Below, piece after piece: positions 46,335 to 57,787 of a DNA stretch of 64,000 nucleotides. The DNA comes from Turnera subulata (Eukaryota > Streptophyta > Magnoliopsida > Malpighiales > Passifloraceae): NCBI GenBank assembly GCA_028386065.3, contig JAKUCV010006715.1:91406-155405 (forward strand), read 5' to 3'. Made by a program: the position numbers and the translations under genes. Positions within the stretch are counted from its first letter, which is position 1. Every line of letters starts with the position of its first letter. The notes under the pieces were generated by a model. The model worked only from the letters and a program-made list of their open reading frames with translations. It made no database searches and was not told the origin of the DNA.

Positions 46335-46600
46335 TTGTAGAATTTATCAATCACTCAACACACAAACTTTATTATATAATTTGAAACCTAGGCGACACCT
46401 CGGTGCCCTTCACGGTAGTCACACTCACAATTCTTAATGTGCTACACATACTAATAAAATCCTGACATACTTATTTATAGGGGACTCTGACTTAACGGAC
46501 AAGACAAGACTCTTAAACCAGACAGGACTTGGACTCTTAAAATCCAATTATATAAAGACTTTTAAACCCAATTAAAACTAGCTTAGTTTAATACCCAACA
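46335..46600 (-). repeat. 5' LTR (right) of the gag-only element
   Basis: Match to 44205-44470, adjacent to the primer-binding site. Confidence 0.85.
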
Positions 46601-47514
46601 TATACGAGACCATCCTGGGCTCATTTGCCTTTGGGAGACAAACAAATGAGCCTAGTAGTATTCCCTTGGTGAAAAGGAAATGAAGATCAGTATTTAAAGT
46701 TATGGTGAATTACTACAGGTTGAAGATCTCTAATTGGGGAATAAAAATGGTGGCCAGTGGCCCCAATTGCTATGTCCACTAATAGTACTATAATTAATAA
46801 AAAAAAATTGAAATTAAAAAAATAAAGATATTATTTGTCCAAAAGTAGAGGAATTTTTTTATTATTAGTAAATTTATCATCTAACACAACTTGGATAATA
46901 TAATTTTTGTAGGAATAAAAAGGGACAAAATTATCTAATTTATTTTGTCAAAGAAAGTAGGAACTGATGAGTGGATGAATGTGCCCGTACCTCCGTCCTG
47001 GTTCTTTTTTTTTTTTCTCAAGACAAATGCCGCCTACAAGTACATGTGTGCAAGCCATCTAAAAGTAAGACATGACACCAACTCTTACGTAAAATTAACT
47101 GACTAAGTGACTGTTCCAGCCCAAAAACAAAGTCTAAATTCACACATTCGAGGCAGGAGGAGGACACTCTTTCTCCTATCCAAAATAACTCCAATTGAGT
47201 TGTTTGATAATGATATCTTCTTCGGTTCAATAATGCCATACCGATTCTGAAAATGACAGCTTAATAGAGCTCACCATTCTACGCTATATATATTTATGTG
47301 ACCAAATATCTTAGGAGAGAATCTTGCAACATAATTTTACAACGTACGGTCCAGATTCAGAGATAGATTCCTGGCTTCTCACAAACAAAGAGCTCTTCTT
47401 ATTACTATTGGATAAAAAAAAGCTTCAATAAAAAGACTTGGGTGGTTTTTCTTTCCCAGCTCCGGCCACTCAGGAACACAACAGCAAAGAACCCTGATAG
47501 AGAGAGACCGAAAA
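46601..47514. repeat. Segmental duplication right copy, then transporter D promoter
   Basis: 46601-46990 matches 42200-42590. Bases 47320-47514 resemble 34625-34768, the leader of transporter C (shared AATCTTGCAACATAA-like and CAACGTACGGTCCAGAT blocks), so the transporter promoter was duplicated with the gene. Confidence 0.65.
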
Positions 47515-50500
47515 ATGGCTTCTTGGAATTCGATTCCGCTGGAAATCACATACGAGGCCTTTGGTTGGATAGCTTTCATTTCATGGTCCATCAGTTTCTA
47601 CCCTCAAGTCATCTTGAATTTCCGGCGCAAAAGGTGAATGGTCCATTACGGGCAATTTCATTCCATTTTCATAATCAAGACAATCGCCTTCTATTTTTGA
47701 TCATGTAGTTGATTACTGGGTTTAATGATGTTTTTGCTGCTGTCTAGTGTGGTGGGGTTAAACTTCGATTTCGTGGTGCTGAATTTGACCAAGCACTCCT
47801 CATATTTGATCTACAATGCTTCCCTTTACTTCAGCCCTGCCATTCAGGAGCAGTATTACCAGAAGTACGGCTATGGAGAGGTTGGTGCAGTTCTGTGCTT
47901 GTGAGGTTGCTTCTTTTGGAACTGGATTCTTGTTTGTGTGGTTTTATATCCTGAATTTGAGTAGAAGCTTTTGTCTTGCTTGCTGCTTGCTCTATGGCCG
48001 ATCAATCTTGTGCCCGGATGGTTTTATAGAATTTCTATTGGTACTGGGTGTATAATCATCTCAGGAGATTACATTTAATGCCGTTGACCAAAAGTTCAGA
48101 GCTTTCTATCTGATGCAGGAGAGATCTTCTGTTGGTTTTGTATTTCACAATAGATGCTAACAAAGTGTTAGCAGAGGGAATTTGTATATATGTATACATG
48201 TCTGCTTGATTGACTGTTTCTTTCTCCTCATTGCAGATGATACCTGTAGCTGCTAATGATGTTGCTTTTTCAATACATGCTGTTCTGTTGACAGCTTTTA
48301 CATTGTTCCAAATTGTAATCTATGAAGTAAGTTCTTTTTCCTCCGTCTTCTTCTTGAGTTAATGTTTTGTTTGTCTTGTATGATGAGGCCTGATCTAATC
48401 AAGCTATCATTTTGGTTTCCTAATTTGAACAGCGTGGAAATCAAAAGGTCTCCAAGATTTCCATAGGGATTCTCTCTATCGTGTGGCTCATTGCTGCAGT
48501 CTGTTTCTTTGTAGCTTTGCCTAGCCACTCTTGGCTGTGGCTTATCTCTGTCTTCAAGTAAGTTTTGGAAATGGTGTTTTTATTATGAGATCTAGATCGC
48601 CCGAGTAATTTTTAGCTCTGCTGCATGTCACTATACAAACACCATGAGATTTATTGTTTGAGGGGCATAAATTTTTTAGTTTGATCAACGATCAATCAAT
48701 TAATCGACCTTATGAAGCAGGACTTCTGCTGTGCTTTAAAAGGTCCCTAACATTTTCTCATAATGAGAAACCGTATTGTCTCAGATTTATAAGGTATAGA
48801 GAACCAAACTTCTCCATCGACTTTCATGTAACTGACTTTGCACTTGATGTGTTAGCATAGCCCCTTTTTCTTGGTTTTCAAAACCATAATTCCTGCTTGG
48901 TATTATGCTCCTATGCTCTGGATTTTTCCACTGTGAGCTATTGAGTGTGAAGAATTGGAAAACAAGAAGTCCTCTAAATACATTTTAGACTTTTCCTCTG
49001 CATGGAGGTATAGTGATCAAACTTGCAGCTTTTAGTTGTGAAGGGAAGCAGAAACAGCAGTTTTAGAATGTTCTGCAATGCAGAGGCCATTTAATGCACT
49101 GTTTCTCGATTCTCCCTAATGACAAAAGGGTTATGGCCACTTAAGTGCCTTCAGCTTTTAGGGGCAATCTTACTGCAGTACTAAATGCTGCTGACATGTA
49201 GCAAATGGGAACAAAACTAAAAGAAATATCATAGTGTAAGCGGCAATCTTATGCTAACCTCTATATTTATTCACCTGATGTGTCTCTTACTTCTTCAACA
49301 CTTCTGAAAAGAAGAATGAAATACCACCAAAATAGAAAAGAAAAGTCATTTTCTGTAGAGAACAGAATACCAAGCATATTTTGCTCCTTTTGCCCCACTA
49401 TTTCTCTGCTGTTAGAGAATGAGAGATATTTGTGTCAATGTTGAAGCCTTTAATTGTTGATTTAGTTTAACTAAATCTTGGATAAAAGTTGTAAACTTCT
49501 TTCTAACCTTTTTATTTCTTCAATTTTCTTGCAGCTCAATTCAAGTTTTTATGACACTCATCAAATATATTCCCCAGGTCAGAGTTTCTACTCTGTTCTA
49601 CCCGCCTATATGTTACATGCTGCCTTGCCTGGTATTGGAGCCTCACTGGCCCATTACCTGATACTCAAGCGTAAAGCCGTTTCCCATGCTTAATGTTTGA
49701 AATGTTCTTTATCTATCTAACCCAAGAAAGCTGGAGGTTTATCTTTTGCCACCATGAATATTTTAACTGATCTGTAGCAATCCTACTGTCTTAGTAAATT
49801 TAGTGTATGAAGAACTGTGTTAGCTCTCCCTTGCCTTTATCCTTCCTTCTATTCCAATGCTTTTGTCAGTGGGCTCTCAATTTTTTGTAGCTACACTAAA
49901 CATTCAGCAAGTCAAGGTCTTTGTTTTGCATTAACAAAGTTTCTCTCGTTTTATCATACATTAGCTGAAAGTGCCATTTTGTTCTTACTCTGAATTTCGT
50001 AGCTCCTAGGGATCTTTTGATTGCACAAATTATGTTGTACAAGAAACAGCCTGCCAATGCTGCAGCCAATGCGTGCTTAAAATCTTGGTGCTTACATTTG
50101 AATCTGCAACTGCTTGGCGCCTTGCACTCTCGCTAGGGGGATGTCTCAAAACCTATTGTTTGTTGCTGTGACTCTGTGATTTGCTCCTCTAATCTTTTAT
50201 TTCGGTTGTTTTGAGGAACAGGCGATTATGAACTTTATGCGAAAAAGTACCGATGGCTTCAGTATTGGAAATATTTTGCTTGATTTTTGCGGAGGATTGA
50301 TGAATTACGCCCAAATGGCTGTACAATCTATAGACCAGAGTATGCACTCTCCTCTGAACCAAAGAGTGGCTTTATCTTATCAAATAACTCTCATGCAAAG
50401 TATTAATTTAGTTTTACTGTCTTCTCCAGATTCTTGGGTAAACTTTTATGGCAACATAGGGAAAACAATGATATCCTTGGTAAGGATCACTTTGGCTATT

Positions 50501-50825
50501 GTGAATCATCTTATATTTTATGCCATTATGTGACTAATATTCATCACTGTCATGCCACTATCTCTTGCCATTGCCTAACATGATCAGACTTCATTTACTT
50601 GATGGTAAATTTCACTTCTTAGTAAGCTTTTTTTTCTTTATTTGGTCTGACTTGATAAAAATTTTGCAGGTATCTGTATTCTTTGACCTTCTTTTCATGT
50701 GTCAACATTATATCTTATATCCCGCGAAGAAAACTGGATCTGCCAAACTTGGTAAGGAGCACCTTGAGCCCGCCGAGCCCCTTATTGCGCCTTCTGATGA
50801 TACTCCGCAGTCGGATAATGTTTGA
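47515..50825 (+). CDS. Cystinosin-like PQ-loop transporter, copy D, 277 aa
   Basis: Exons 47515-47633, 47748-47880, 48237-48326, 48433-48557, 49535-49577, 50222-50339, 50430-50479 and 50670-50825 total 834 nt. Conserved FYPQ and YIPQ motifs, [18 protein letters not shown] and [15 protein letters not shown] are all present. Introns 4 and 5 are longer (977 and 644 bases) than in copies A and C; intron 5 is similar to that of copy B, so B and D keep a longer ancestral intron. The C-terminal tail ([19 protein letters not shown]) is variable between copies. It looks intact and is the copy nearest the divergent small-protein gene at 52092. Confidence 0.93.
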
Positions 50826-52091
50826 GCTTTCTAAGTTGTTGTACAGTGTACTGTACTAGGCCGTCAACTTTGATCTTGTTGCTTCCTTTATATTTTCTCC
50901 TTGTATATAGAGATCCTTTCATTCCTCTGCTTTGGAAGCATCCAAAACTTTGTATCATTGTATAAAATTCATTCTAAATCAATGTTAGTTTAGATCGATG
51001 ATGATGAGTTCAAGCATTACCTTCATGCTACTGGACAGATACTTTTACCATTTATTGTACAGTAGACACGATAGAAGGATAGGAAGGAATTCAGGCATTT
51101 CCTCTGCATTTATAATGTCTGATAATGGTCAGCTTAGAAGAGTCTTTGTTTGGGTTATTAGCAAGTTTTTCGCTTGGAAACCCGTTTAACCTGTTTGCAA
51201 TTGTATCTTCAACTTCTAGTAGATTTACCTTGAATGGATGGTGAGATTAGGTACACTTGGATTTAAGAGGAAATGACAGTTCAAAACCAAAGAAAAACGA
51301 ACAGAACTGGCAACAGTTGCTTGATTGATTAACTCTGCCATGTTGTCTCTTGGGTGGTAACATCTATGTCAGAAAGTCAGTTTGCTTCTCCTGTTTTTAC
51401 TCGAATTTCTTTTTCTCCTTATAATGTCTCTTCTAATAGCATAAACAACAAAAAGTCTGGGTCATCCTCCAGTTTCAACTGTGCCCTTGTGATTTATGAC
51501 CACTGTTCACCTCGCTTTTTTGGAGGAAAAGCCAGAAATGGACCCCATAAGGCCAATGGTCCATATGCTGCAGCAAAGGATAGCAACTTAGCATTTGGCT
51601 TTTGTCTGAAGAATAACTTAACTTACAAGCATGTCAGTGGGGAAAGAAATTGAAATTAATTGCCAATGAGACTGAGTTAACACAGTTAAGGTGATTTCAA
51701 CTTTTTTTATTGATCAAAGCAAGGTGATTTTAAGTATGAATAGTAGAATAAGTAAAATCAATGTCATATCATTGATTAACGGTGTTACTTGTTACTTTAA
51801 CTTTTTGTAGGGAAAAAAACCACTAACGTACTCAGTGGTTAGCATCCTTCTTGGACCTAATCTTGTATTTTTCAATGGTATTTTGGTGTTGAGATGAGCT
51901 GTCAAGGCCCTTTTTAGCTTAATCTCCACGTACTATGACCCAATCAAAACTGCTTGCTTGCTACGCTTCTAACAACAAACGTGCAATATATAAAAAACAC
52001 CACACCCAACAATCAAACTAAACTTCCTTGGGAATATTATCTTGATCATTTTATCCCATTTCCCCCAATCATCAAATCAACCCAAAAAAAG
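50826..52091. other. Spacer between transporter D and the divergent small-protein gene
   Basis: About 1.27 kb. Open frames at 50998-51189 and 51354-51653 have no recognisable domain and I do not call them genes. No copy of the shared cassette promoter is seen before 52092. Confidence 0.5.
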
Positions 52092-52745
52092 ATGAGGAGG
52101 GAAGGGAGACAACATGGGATGGTCAGGACAAACATGGTCTTGCCGTCTCCATGGAACCTCAAACCCGACAGTACTAGGTTCATCAACAAGTTTGATTCAC
52201 CCGCAACTGCTGGCTTCTTCACCCGGGTTCACCAGAAGCCCACGAACCACTCCAAGTTCACCGGGAAGTGTGGGAAGCCACGGTGCAGCGGGTGTCACAT
52301 GCACCCGTGGTGCAAGTCCAAGGACAAGACCAAAGGGTGTCAGAAGCTGAGGTCACATGATGTTCTGTCCAATTGTAGGCTCATCACTTGGCGGCTGGTG
52401 GAGGGTCGACCCGGCTTGAATTTTTCTGGGTTTTCTGCCACGGGGATCCTGGACCATTTGGCTACCAACTATGATCTTCATCATACTGATGATGAAGTTG
52501 ATGATGGTAATGTAGATTGCGAGGATGATTTTGATGAAGGGTATGGGTCTTCATCTAGCCACGGAAGGGGAATTACTGCAGGAACTGAGATTGAAGAAAT
52601 TGTTGCTGCTGCTGCTGATGATGATGATCACAAAGATCACGATCTTGAGGATGATGATGATGATATGGGTTTTTGTGACGTGGGATTCGTGTTGGATCAG
52701 GTAGAGGATGAAGATGAAGGTTGGTGTTTGGTGGCAGAAAAGTGA
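52092..52745 (+). CDS. Divergent member of the small plant-specific protein family, 217 aa
   Basis: Single exon; the MRREGRQHGMVRT start at 52092 defines the ATG (an in-frame ATG at 51954 lies in unconserved leader). It shares the full body with the three cassette copies: PATAGFFTRV, KPTNHSKFTGKCG, the C-x4-C-x2-C-H core CGKPRCSGCH, a Lys-rich helix and FSGFSATGILDHL. It has extra Cys at CKSK, GCQK and SNCR and a much longer acidic tail (about residues 130-217) rich in Asp/Glu with DDDDHKDHD. It does not share the cassette promoter, so it is probably an older member, or the ancestral type. Function unknown. Confidence 0.8.
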   Translation: MRREGRQHGMVRTNMVLPSPWNLKPDSTRFINKFDSPATAGFFTRVHQKPTNHSKFTGKCGKPRCSGCHMHPWCKSKDKTKGCQKLRSHDVLSNCRLITWRLVEGRPGLNFSGFSATGILDHLATNYDLHHTDDEVDDGNVDCEDDFDEGYGSSSSHGRGITAGTEIEEIVAAAADDDDHKDHDLEDDDDDMGFCDVGFVLDQVEDEDEGWCLVAEK

Positions 52746-53543
52746 ATTTCTCTGTTATTAATTAATTCTATCCAAATCCAATGTCAATGATTCCTTACTT
52801 GCTGAAGCCGTTTCTGATTTTCTTCAGATTAAGTTTCAGTTTATTAGTAATTAATGATTTGTATATGTGTAATTTATGAAGGCTGAATTAATGTACTACA
52901 TCCTTGCAGACCATGCTGAAATATTATATGCTTTGCTTGCTTCCTGTCAATTTAATATCTGATTCCGGTGGATTTGGGTTAGGTTGGACTGCACATTTTG
53001 CTTTCACAAAGCAATAATCCAAATTAATTTCGTCCACAAATCGATTTTTATGATCCAAATGCCATTGTATCTGTTGTCGGCCTTCAAAAAGTTTAGATGG
53101 TTCCTTAATTATTCTTCCATGGGAGTATGCTTTAATTATATCATTTTCCTCTCGGCAAAAAGAATTATATCATTTTCCTAGAATGTTGAATACTGCCGCG
53201 AAATGGGTTATTGTGCGAATGTTGAATACTGTGGCGAAAGGGGTTATTGTGCCTATCGTTTGAGTTATCAAAGTATGTGGTCGCTACTAATTGATTTCTC
53301 TTCCGCAATAAAAGTGTCTGTTCCAGAGCGAAAGAAAAAGCAAAAGAGAAGAAGAAAATGTGAATTCTATTAGGTGGGCTCTAGGGAAGGCGTTATGTCG
53401 GCTATTGCGCTTCCTGTAAAAAAAGTATATTCCATTGGGCTGTACTATGGGCTTCATTCTTGTCTGAAATGATCCACTCGGTTTATTTGACTTGGATGTG
53501 CTTTAGTTTTTCTAGTATCATGTGAAGTTGATGACTGATTGGC
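52746..53543. other. Spacer with a 36-base tandem repeat
   Basis: Two copies of a 36-base unit (GAATGTTGAATACTG start, GGTTATTGTGC end) lie at 53181-53216 and 53217-53252 with three or four differences. Otherwise no feature. Confidence 0.6.
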
Positions 53544-53866
53544 TGGGGTGTAAACGAGCCGAGCCAGTTCGTGAGGTGTTCGAGATCGGCTCGGTGAAAG
53601 TTCGTATTATCGAGTTCGAGCCGAACTCGAGCTTGGTAGTATTTGGCTCTCTAAGCTCGCGAGCTTTATCGAGCCTTAACGAGTCTTATCAAATTAGCAT
53701 ATTTTACCGAGCCTTATCAAATTAAACAAATATTTAATATAAACGAGCCTAATCGAGCGGAGCTCGAGCTTTTTGATTCGAACCCATAGCTGGAGCTCAA
53801 TAATTTTTTTTCGAGCTCGAGCGAGCCTACCTATATTCGGGCTCGGCTCGGCTCGATTACACCCCA
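53544..53866. mobile_element. Small inverted-repeat element (MITE), 323 bases
   Basis: Ends TGGGGTGTAAACGAGCCGAG and the inverse of TGGGGTGTAATCGAGCCGAG, with CGAGC/GCTCG repeats inside. No coding capacity. A clear target duplication is not seen (TTGGC occurs on both sides but offset). Same terminal family as the element ending at 42120. Confidence 0.75.
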
Positions 53867-54210
53867 ACTTGGCACTACAAAGAGATAGAAGCTAATCAGG
53901 ATATGAATAAACGGTTGCCTGGACTAATGGGGGATGTGATTCTCTTGAAGCAAGCATAGCAAGAGACACTTTGACACCAAAGATAATTGAGGAATTCCAG
54001 CAAGAATGCGAAACAAGTCTGAATATCATCATAAGCCAATGCACTGAAAGTGAATCATTGTTCGAGTACAAAGTCAGAATATATGAGCAACAACGAGAGT
54101 ACAGAGTAATTTTTAACTCGTCTGAGGAGAATGTTGCCTGCAGTTGTATGAAATTTGAGTTTGTAGGAGTTTTGTGCAGTCATGCATTGAAAGTTCTTTT
54201 ATTATAACAA
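53867..54210 (+). pseudogene. FAR1/FHY3-family (FRS) fragment with SWIM zinc-finger motif
   Basis: From about 53873 the translation reads HYKEIEANQ, reaches a TAG near 53957, and continues in an open frame 53971-54207: TPKIIEEFQQE, YRVIFNSSEENVACSC and MKFEFVGVLCSHALKVL. The CSC-x10-C-x-H arrangement is a SWIM zinc finger as in FAR1-related sequences, transposase-derived transcription factors. N-terminal DNA-binding and MULE-transposase domains are absent, so this is a remnant of an FRS gene or of a MULE transposase. Confidence 0.72.
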
Positions 54211-54897
54211 CATTAAGTTACTTCCCAGCCAATATATTTTGAAGAGGTGGACAAAGTATGCCAGGAATTGATAGTTAGATAAACTTTACATTTATCTGAT
54301 GACGATGGACGCAGATAATTGAACTGGTGTACATAGATAGCAAGTTGTAAGCGATCTACCAGCAGTTTATAGTCTTGAAAACACAGATGTTTTTTATATT
54401 AAATTGTCAATTTTTTTCCCTTCGGCAAAACATTGGAAGTCTGATAGTAACCGTGCTTAATCACAAACATTGAAGATATCATTTTCTGCTGTTTCATAAT
54501 CAGCCTAGGGTATTCTACTCTAAATGAATGTATATTCGATATTCTTGTGATTCCAAACGTTCAAAACAAGAATGTTTTGTTGTAAATCGATATTAATTCC
54601 TGCAAACCCTTATTAACACCTGTTTCTGCAAGTCCATCTACGTGTATAAAAGGTAAAAGGAAGCAGAAGTTTCCCGCTGACAAATTAAGTGGTAACCTAC
54701 ATTTTACAGTATGCGTGGCCTACGTTAATCCACTTGAATATCCGGGTACAAAGTTATATCAGGTGCCTAGTACAGAGAGTAACTCTGCGTAAATGAATGA
54801 ACTTGCTGTCATATCCGCACTGAATGTTCCTATTTCACAGGTAAAGCAAATTTCGCATGCAGACTCGAATCTTGCATTGTTGCGTGGCATTGTTCGT
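54211..54897. other. Spacer before the WVD2-like gene 3' end
   Basis: AT-rich, no gene recognised; contains the 3' untranslated region of the minus-strand gene. Confidence 0.5.
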
Positions 54898-57787
54898 TCA
54901 TTCGCGTTGAACATTTGGAGATATGTTCTCACTTTTGAGTCGTGATGCTAGAGAACGTTGGTTGTGGAAGTTCTTTCCCTTGACATGCTTGGAGTCGGTG
55001 TTCTTGATTGAATTCCTCGGCGGATGATGATGGGAGATGCTCTGTGACGTGCAGGGGGCAGGTGCTTCCCCTGATTCCGGTGACTGAGAATGTGTCAACG
55101 GAACCTGCATTTGAGGCGAGATACGGCAATAACATCATCATGTCTGCATTTTCTTAGACCAAGGGAGACCAACCACATCTAATTAATCAATGAGTGGGAT
55201 ATTATTGGCAAGAGCAAGGCCAGACCTTTTCTATCTGAGTAGCTGCTTCTCTTTCTTTATAAAACTTAGGCAATGGTCTGGCTTTGAAGCACAGGGTTTT
55301 GCGCAGTTTTTTCAATTCTAGTTCTGCTTTCTCCTGCACAAAATAAGCAATAATTCCGTACGTTTCCTTGAAAATTTTGTACTTTTGATTTTTTTGTTAC
55401 CATGCTTGCAGTAACTGGAGCACAGTATTTACCTTGAGTGTTGCTTGCTGCTGCACTATATTTGTCTGGTTGGCATTGAATTTCCCTTCGAGTTTCTGCA
55501 AAGGGGCATGGAAAAATATCTAATATGAGAGAACATATATCTCTTGGCCTTAAACTATATACTTATTCTTCAGTGTCTTTCTTAATTTTTAATTCTTTTT
55601 CCTGTAAAAGATGAATAATTAACTATACTGCTTGCCTCCTTTCTTCTTGCAGCTCTTTCTTCTGTCCTCAAGCTGAAGGGTTTACATACTTTTGGGGACG
55701 GAGTCTTGTTCCTGCCTCCACTCATAAACTTTGAACAACTGGAATCAACGAACAATTATTTCAATACCCAAAAGCGCCCAGGCAATGACCCAAACAAACT
55801 AAACTTATTTCATAAAAGGTTTAGTGTTTTTTAGCTTCCCAAGATCTTCCAATCCAGGAGTTAGTGAATGCTTATTAATGCAATTGCAAGTCAAATGGTA
55901 TTTTCGAAAAGGGTTATCAGTTGGGCTCTAAGTGTATCGACTCATTACTCTGTTGGAAGGAAATTCCATTTTGGACGAACTGTTTTGCTTCCAGAGGCTG
56001 AGGGGTGAAGTGGTGTCTTTGCCCTGAAATGATACACATCAAACAGATAACACTAATTAGAGAAGAAAGCAATTTTGCTGGATAGACTGTAGTTAGTGAT
56101 ACACTTCAAAGATCATAAGTAAGGTTTCTGAGCTGAATTCTTGATTTCAAAATCCCATTGCGGGACATAAAAAGGAAAAGTAAAAACAGAAAGAAACAAT
56201 AAAGCAGTTTCAAGTTTCTTTCTTTTCATTTTAAAATTAAATTTCTTGGGACTTACCTTCTAATTTCTGTCTGGGGAGTGGCCTGAAGATGCTGAGGAGT
56301 GGCCAAAGGATGCTGAGGAGTGGCAAAGGAGACCTGCAGTTTAGGAATGATCTTAAGTTTCCACACATAAAAGCTTCCAATTTGAAAGAACGAACGAAAG
56401 AAAAAAGAACATGTGTATATCAAGGTGTAGGCAGGGAAAAATAGGCACCATAGGGGGAGTCTTGAGAGGAGTAGGGCAATCTTTTGGTGCTCTAGAGTAA
56501 GAACCAAGCCTGGAATTATCTATCTTCCGGATAATACTTGAAGTTATTCTGTTAAATTCTTTGACAGGAGTGAAATTCATCGATCTATGAGTTGATTTTG
56601 GGGTCGGTTTCTTCTTATCCCTGGCATCTATATCAGGCTTCACGTTGACCGGAGTGACCTCATTTTCTCGCTTGGCTTGAAGTAAAGCTGCTAACTTGGC
56701 TGGTGTTGAGGGCACCCTGGATGCTTTACCATGGAACTGTGGTTTTGAGGAAGAGACAACAGGTTTCTTCTTGCTCACAGTCCTTGGCACCGAGTCGGGA
56801 TTATTAGAGATGAAATCCTGCCAAAATGGCAAAGAAAGTCAGTTACTGCACTTGCATTTGGATCAAAAACGATGCACATGATGCCTTTTTTTTTTTTCTA
56901 CCTTTAATAGAGGTTTCTCCAATTGATTCTTTGCACTAAGCTCTATTTCTTTGGCACCCTCCTTGCTATCAACCACACCATTAGCGCTTAAAGATTCTTC
57001 AACCTGGACACAACTCTCTACCATGGCCTGGTTTTGGGTCACCATATCAACTTCTTCCACCTTGCTACTCTCAGATTTTCCACCTCCAGCTTGCAAAACA
57101 TCATTACCAGAACTGTCAGGGACAATACAGCTTCCAGCATTACTTTTCACTTGTACTTGAACTTCTTCTTTATCAGCAGTGTTCTTGTCATCTATGTTTG
57201 CTATTTCTGAAACATGGATTGTACTCTCATGACCCTTAGCTTCGTTTCCAACCTCAGAAACATTGCTCGCCGCGGCATTTGCTTGTTCAAGCAATGCTGC
57301 TGCCTTCCTTGCAGCCATATTCTTATAATGTGCTTCAAAGAAAGCTTTTTTCTGCGCAACTGAGCCCGGACGGGAGAACTTCTCTGCTTCTTCTACGTAC
57401 CGGTTATGCGAAAAGGTTGACCATTTTTCCCAAGCCAAGGATTCGGACATGAACCTCCCAAAAGAAACCGACTGCCCGAGTCCATGTATAGGATTCCCCT
57501 GCTACAAGTTAAACTTGTAAGACCTTTCAATTCCAAAGCTTTACAATTCAACCCAACTAACTAGCAATCCTGATATTACAAATGCACTTGCACTTGCAAT
57601 GTTGATTAATTTTCGCTTTATTTTTCACATGTTTAGTATTGTATTAATGTTGTGTTACAGTGCTCAATTATTGTGAACTTGTAAGAAAGACAGACAAAAC
57701 ATAGTTTCAAGAACTGACCTCTTTGGCATCATTGGAAATGCCTGCAGTGTAGGAGAATGGTTGCATGAGACAAGTTGTTTCACCCAT
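54898..57787 (-). CDS. WVD2-like TPX2-family microtubule protein, 555 aa
   Basis: Minus-strand exons 57787-57719, 57498-56902, 56817-56449, 56333-56257, 56023-55949, 55738-55636, 55495-55433, 55333-55226 and 55104-54898 total 1668 nt. The N-terminus (MGETTCLMQPFSY, then SVSFGRF and SLAWEKWSTFSHNRYVEEAE) is typical of the longer WVD2-like proteins. The middle is disordered and acidic, then Lys/Pro-rich. The TPX2 domain spans about residues 415-490 (SLRTEERAARRKEKLEGKFN, then KLRKTLCFKARPLPKFY). Such proteins bind and bundle cortical microtubules. The donor after codon GAG at 55636 is GCAAGC, a GC-AG intron; extending to any nearby GT breaks the conserved RRKE-KLEGKF join. Exon 3's end at 56449 is the least certain border. 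Confidence 0.9.

Larger units (their letters stand above)
44205..46600 (-). mobile_element. Non-autonomous Copia-type LTR retrotransposon, gag only
   Basis: LTRs 44205-44470 and 46335-46600 are near-identical and bounded by TG...CA. In minus orientation the 5' LTR (right) is followed by a primer-binding site TGGTAGCGGAGCC near 46311-46324, complementary in type to initiator tRNA-Met, and a purine tract AAGGGAGACA precedes the 3' LTR. The flanks GATAC and TATAC agree at four of five bases, consistent with a decayed 5-base target duplication. Only gag-like coding is present; protease, integrase, reverse transcriptase and RNase H are absent. Confidence 0.87.

Noticed and set aside
51354..51653. 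Small gene at 51354-51653
   Set aside because: No similarity I recognise, no TATA box or splice context and no codon bias.
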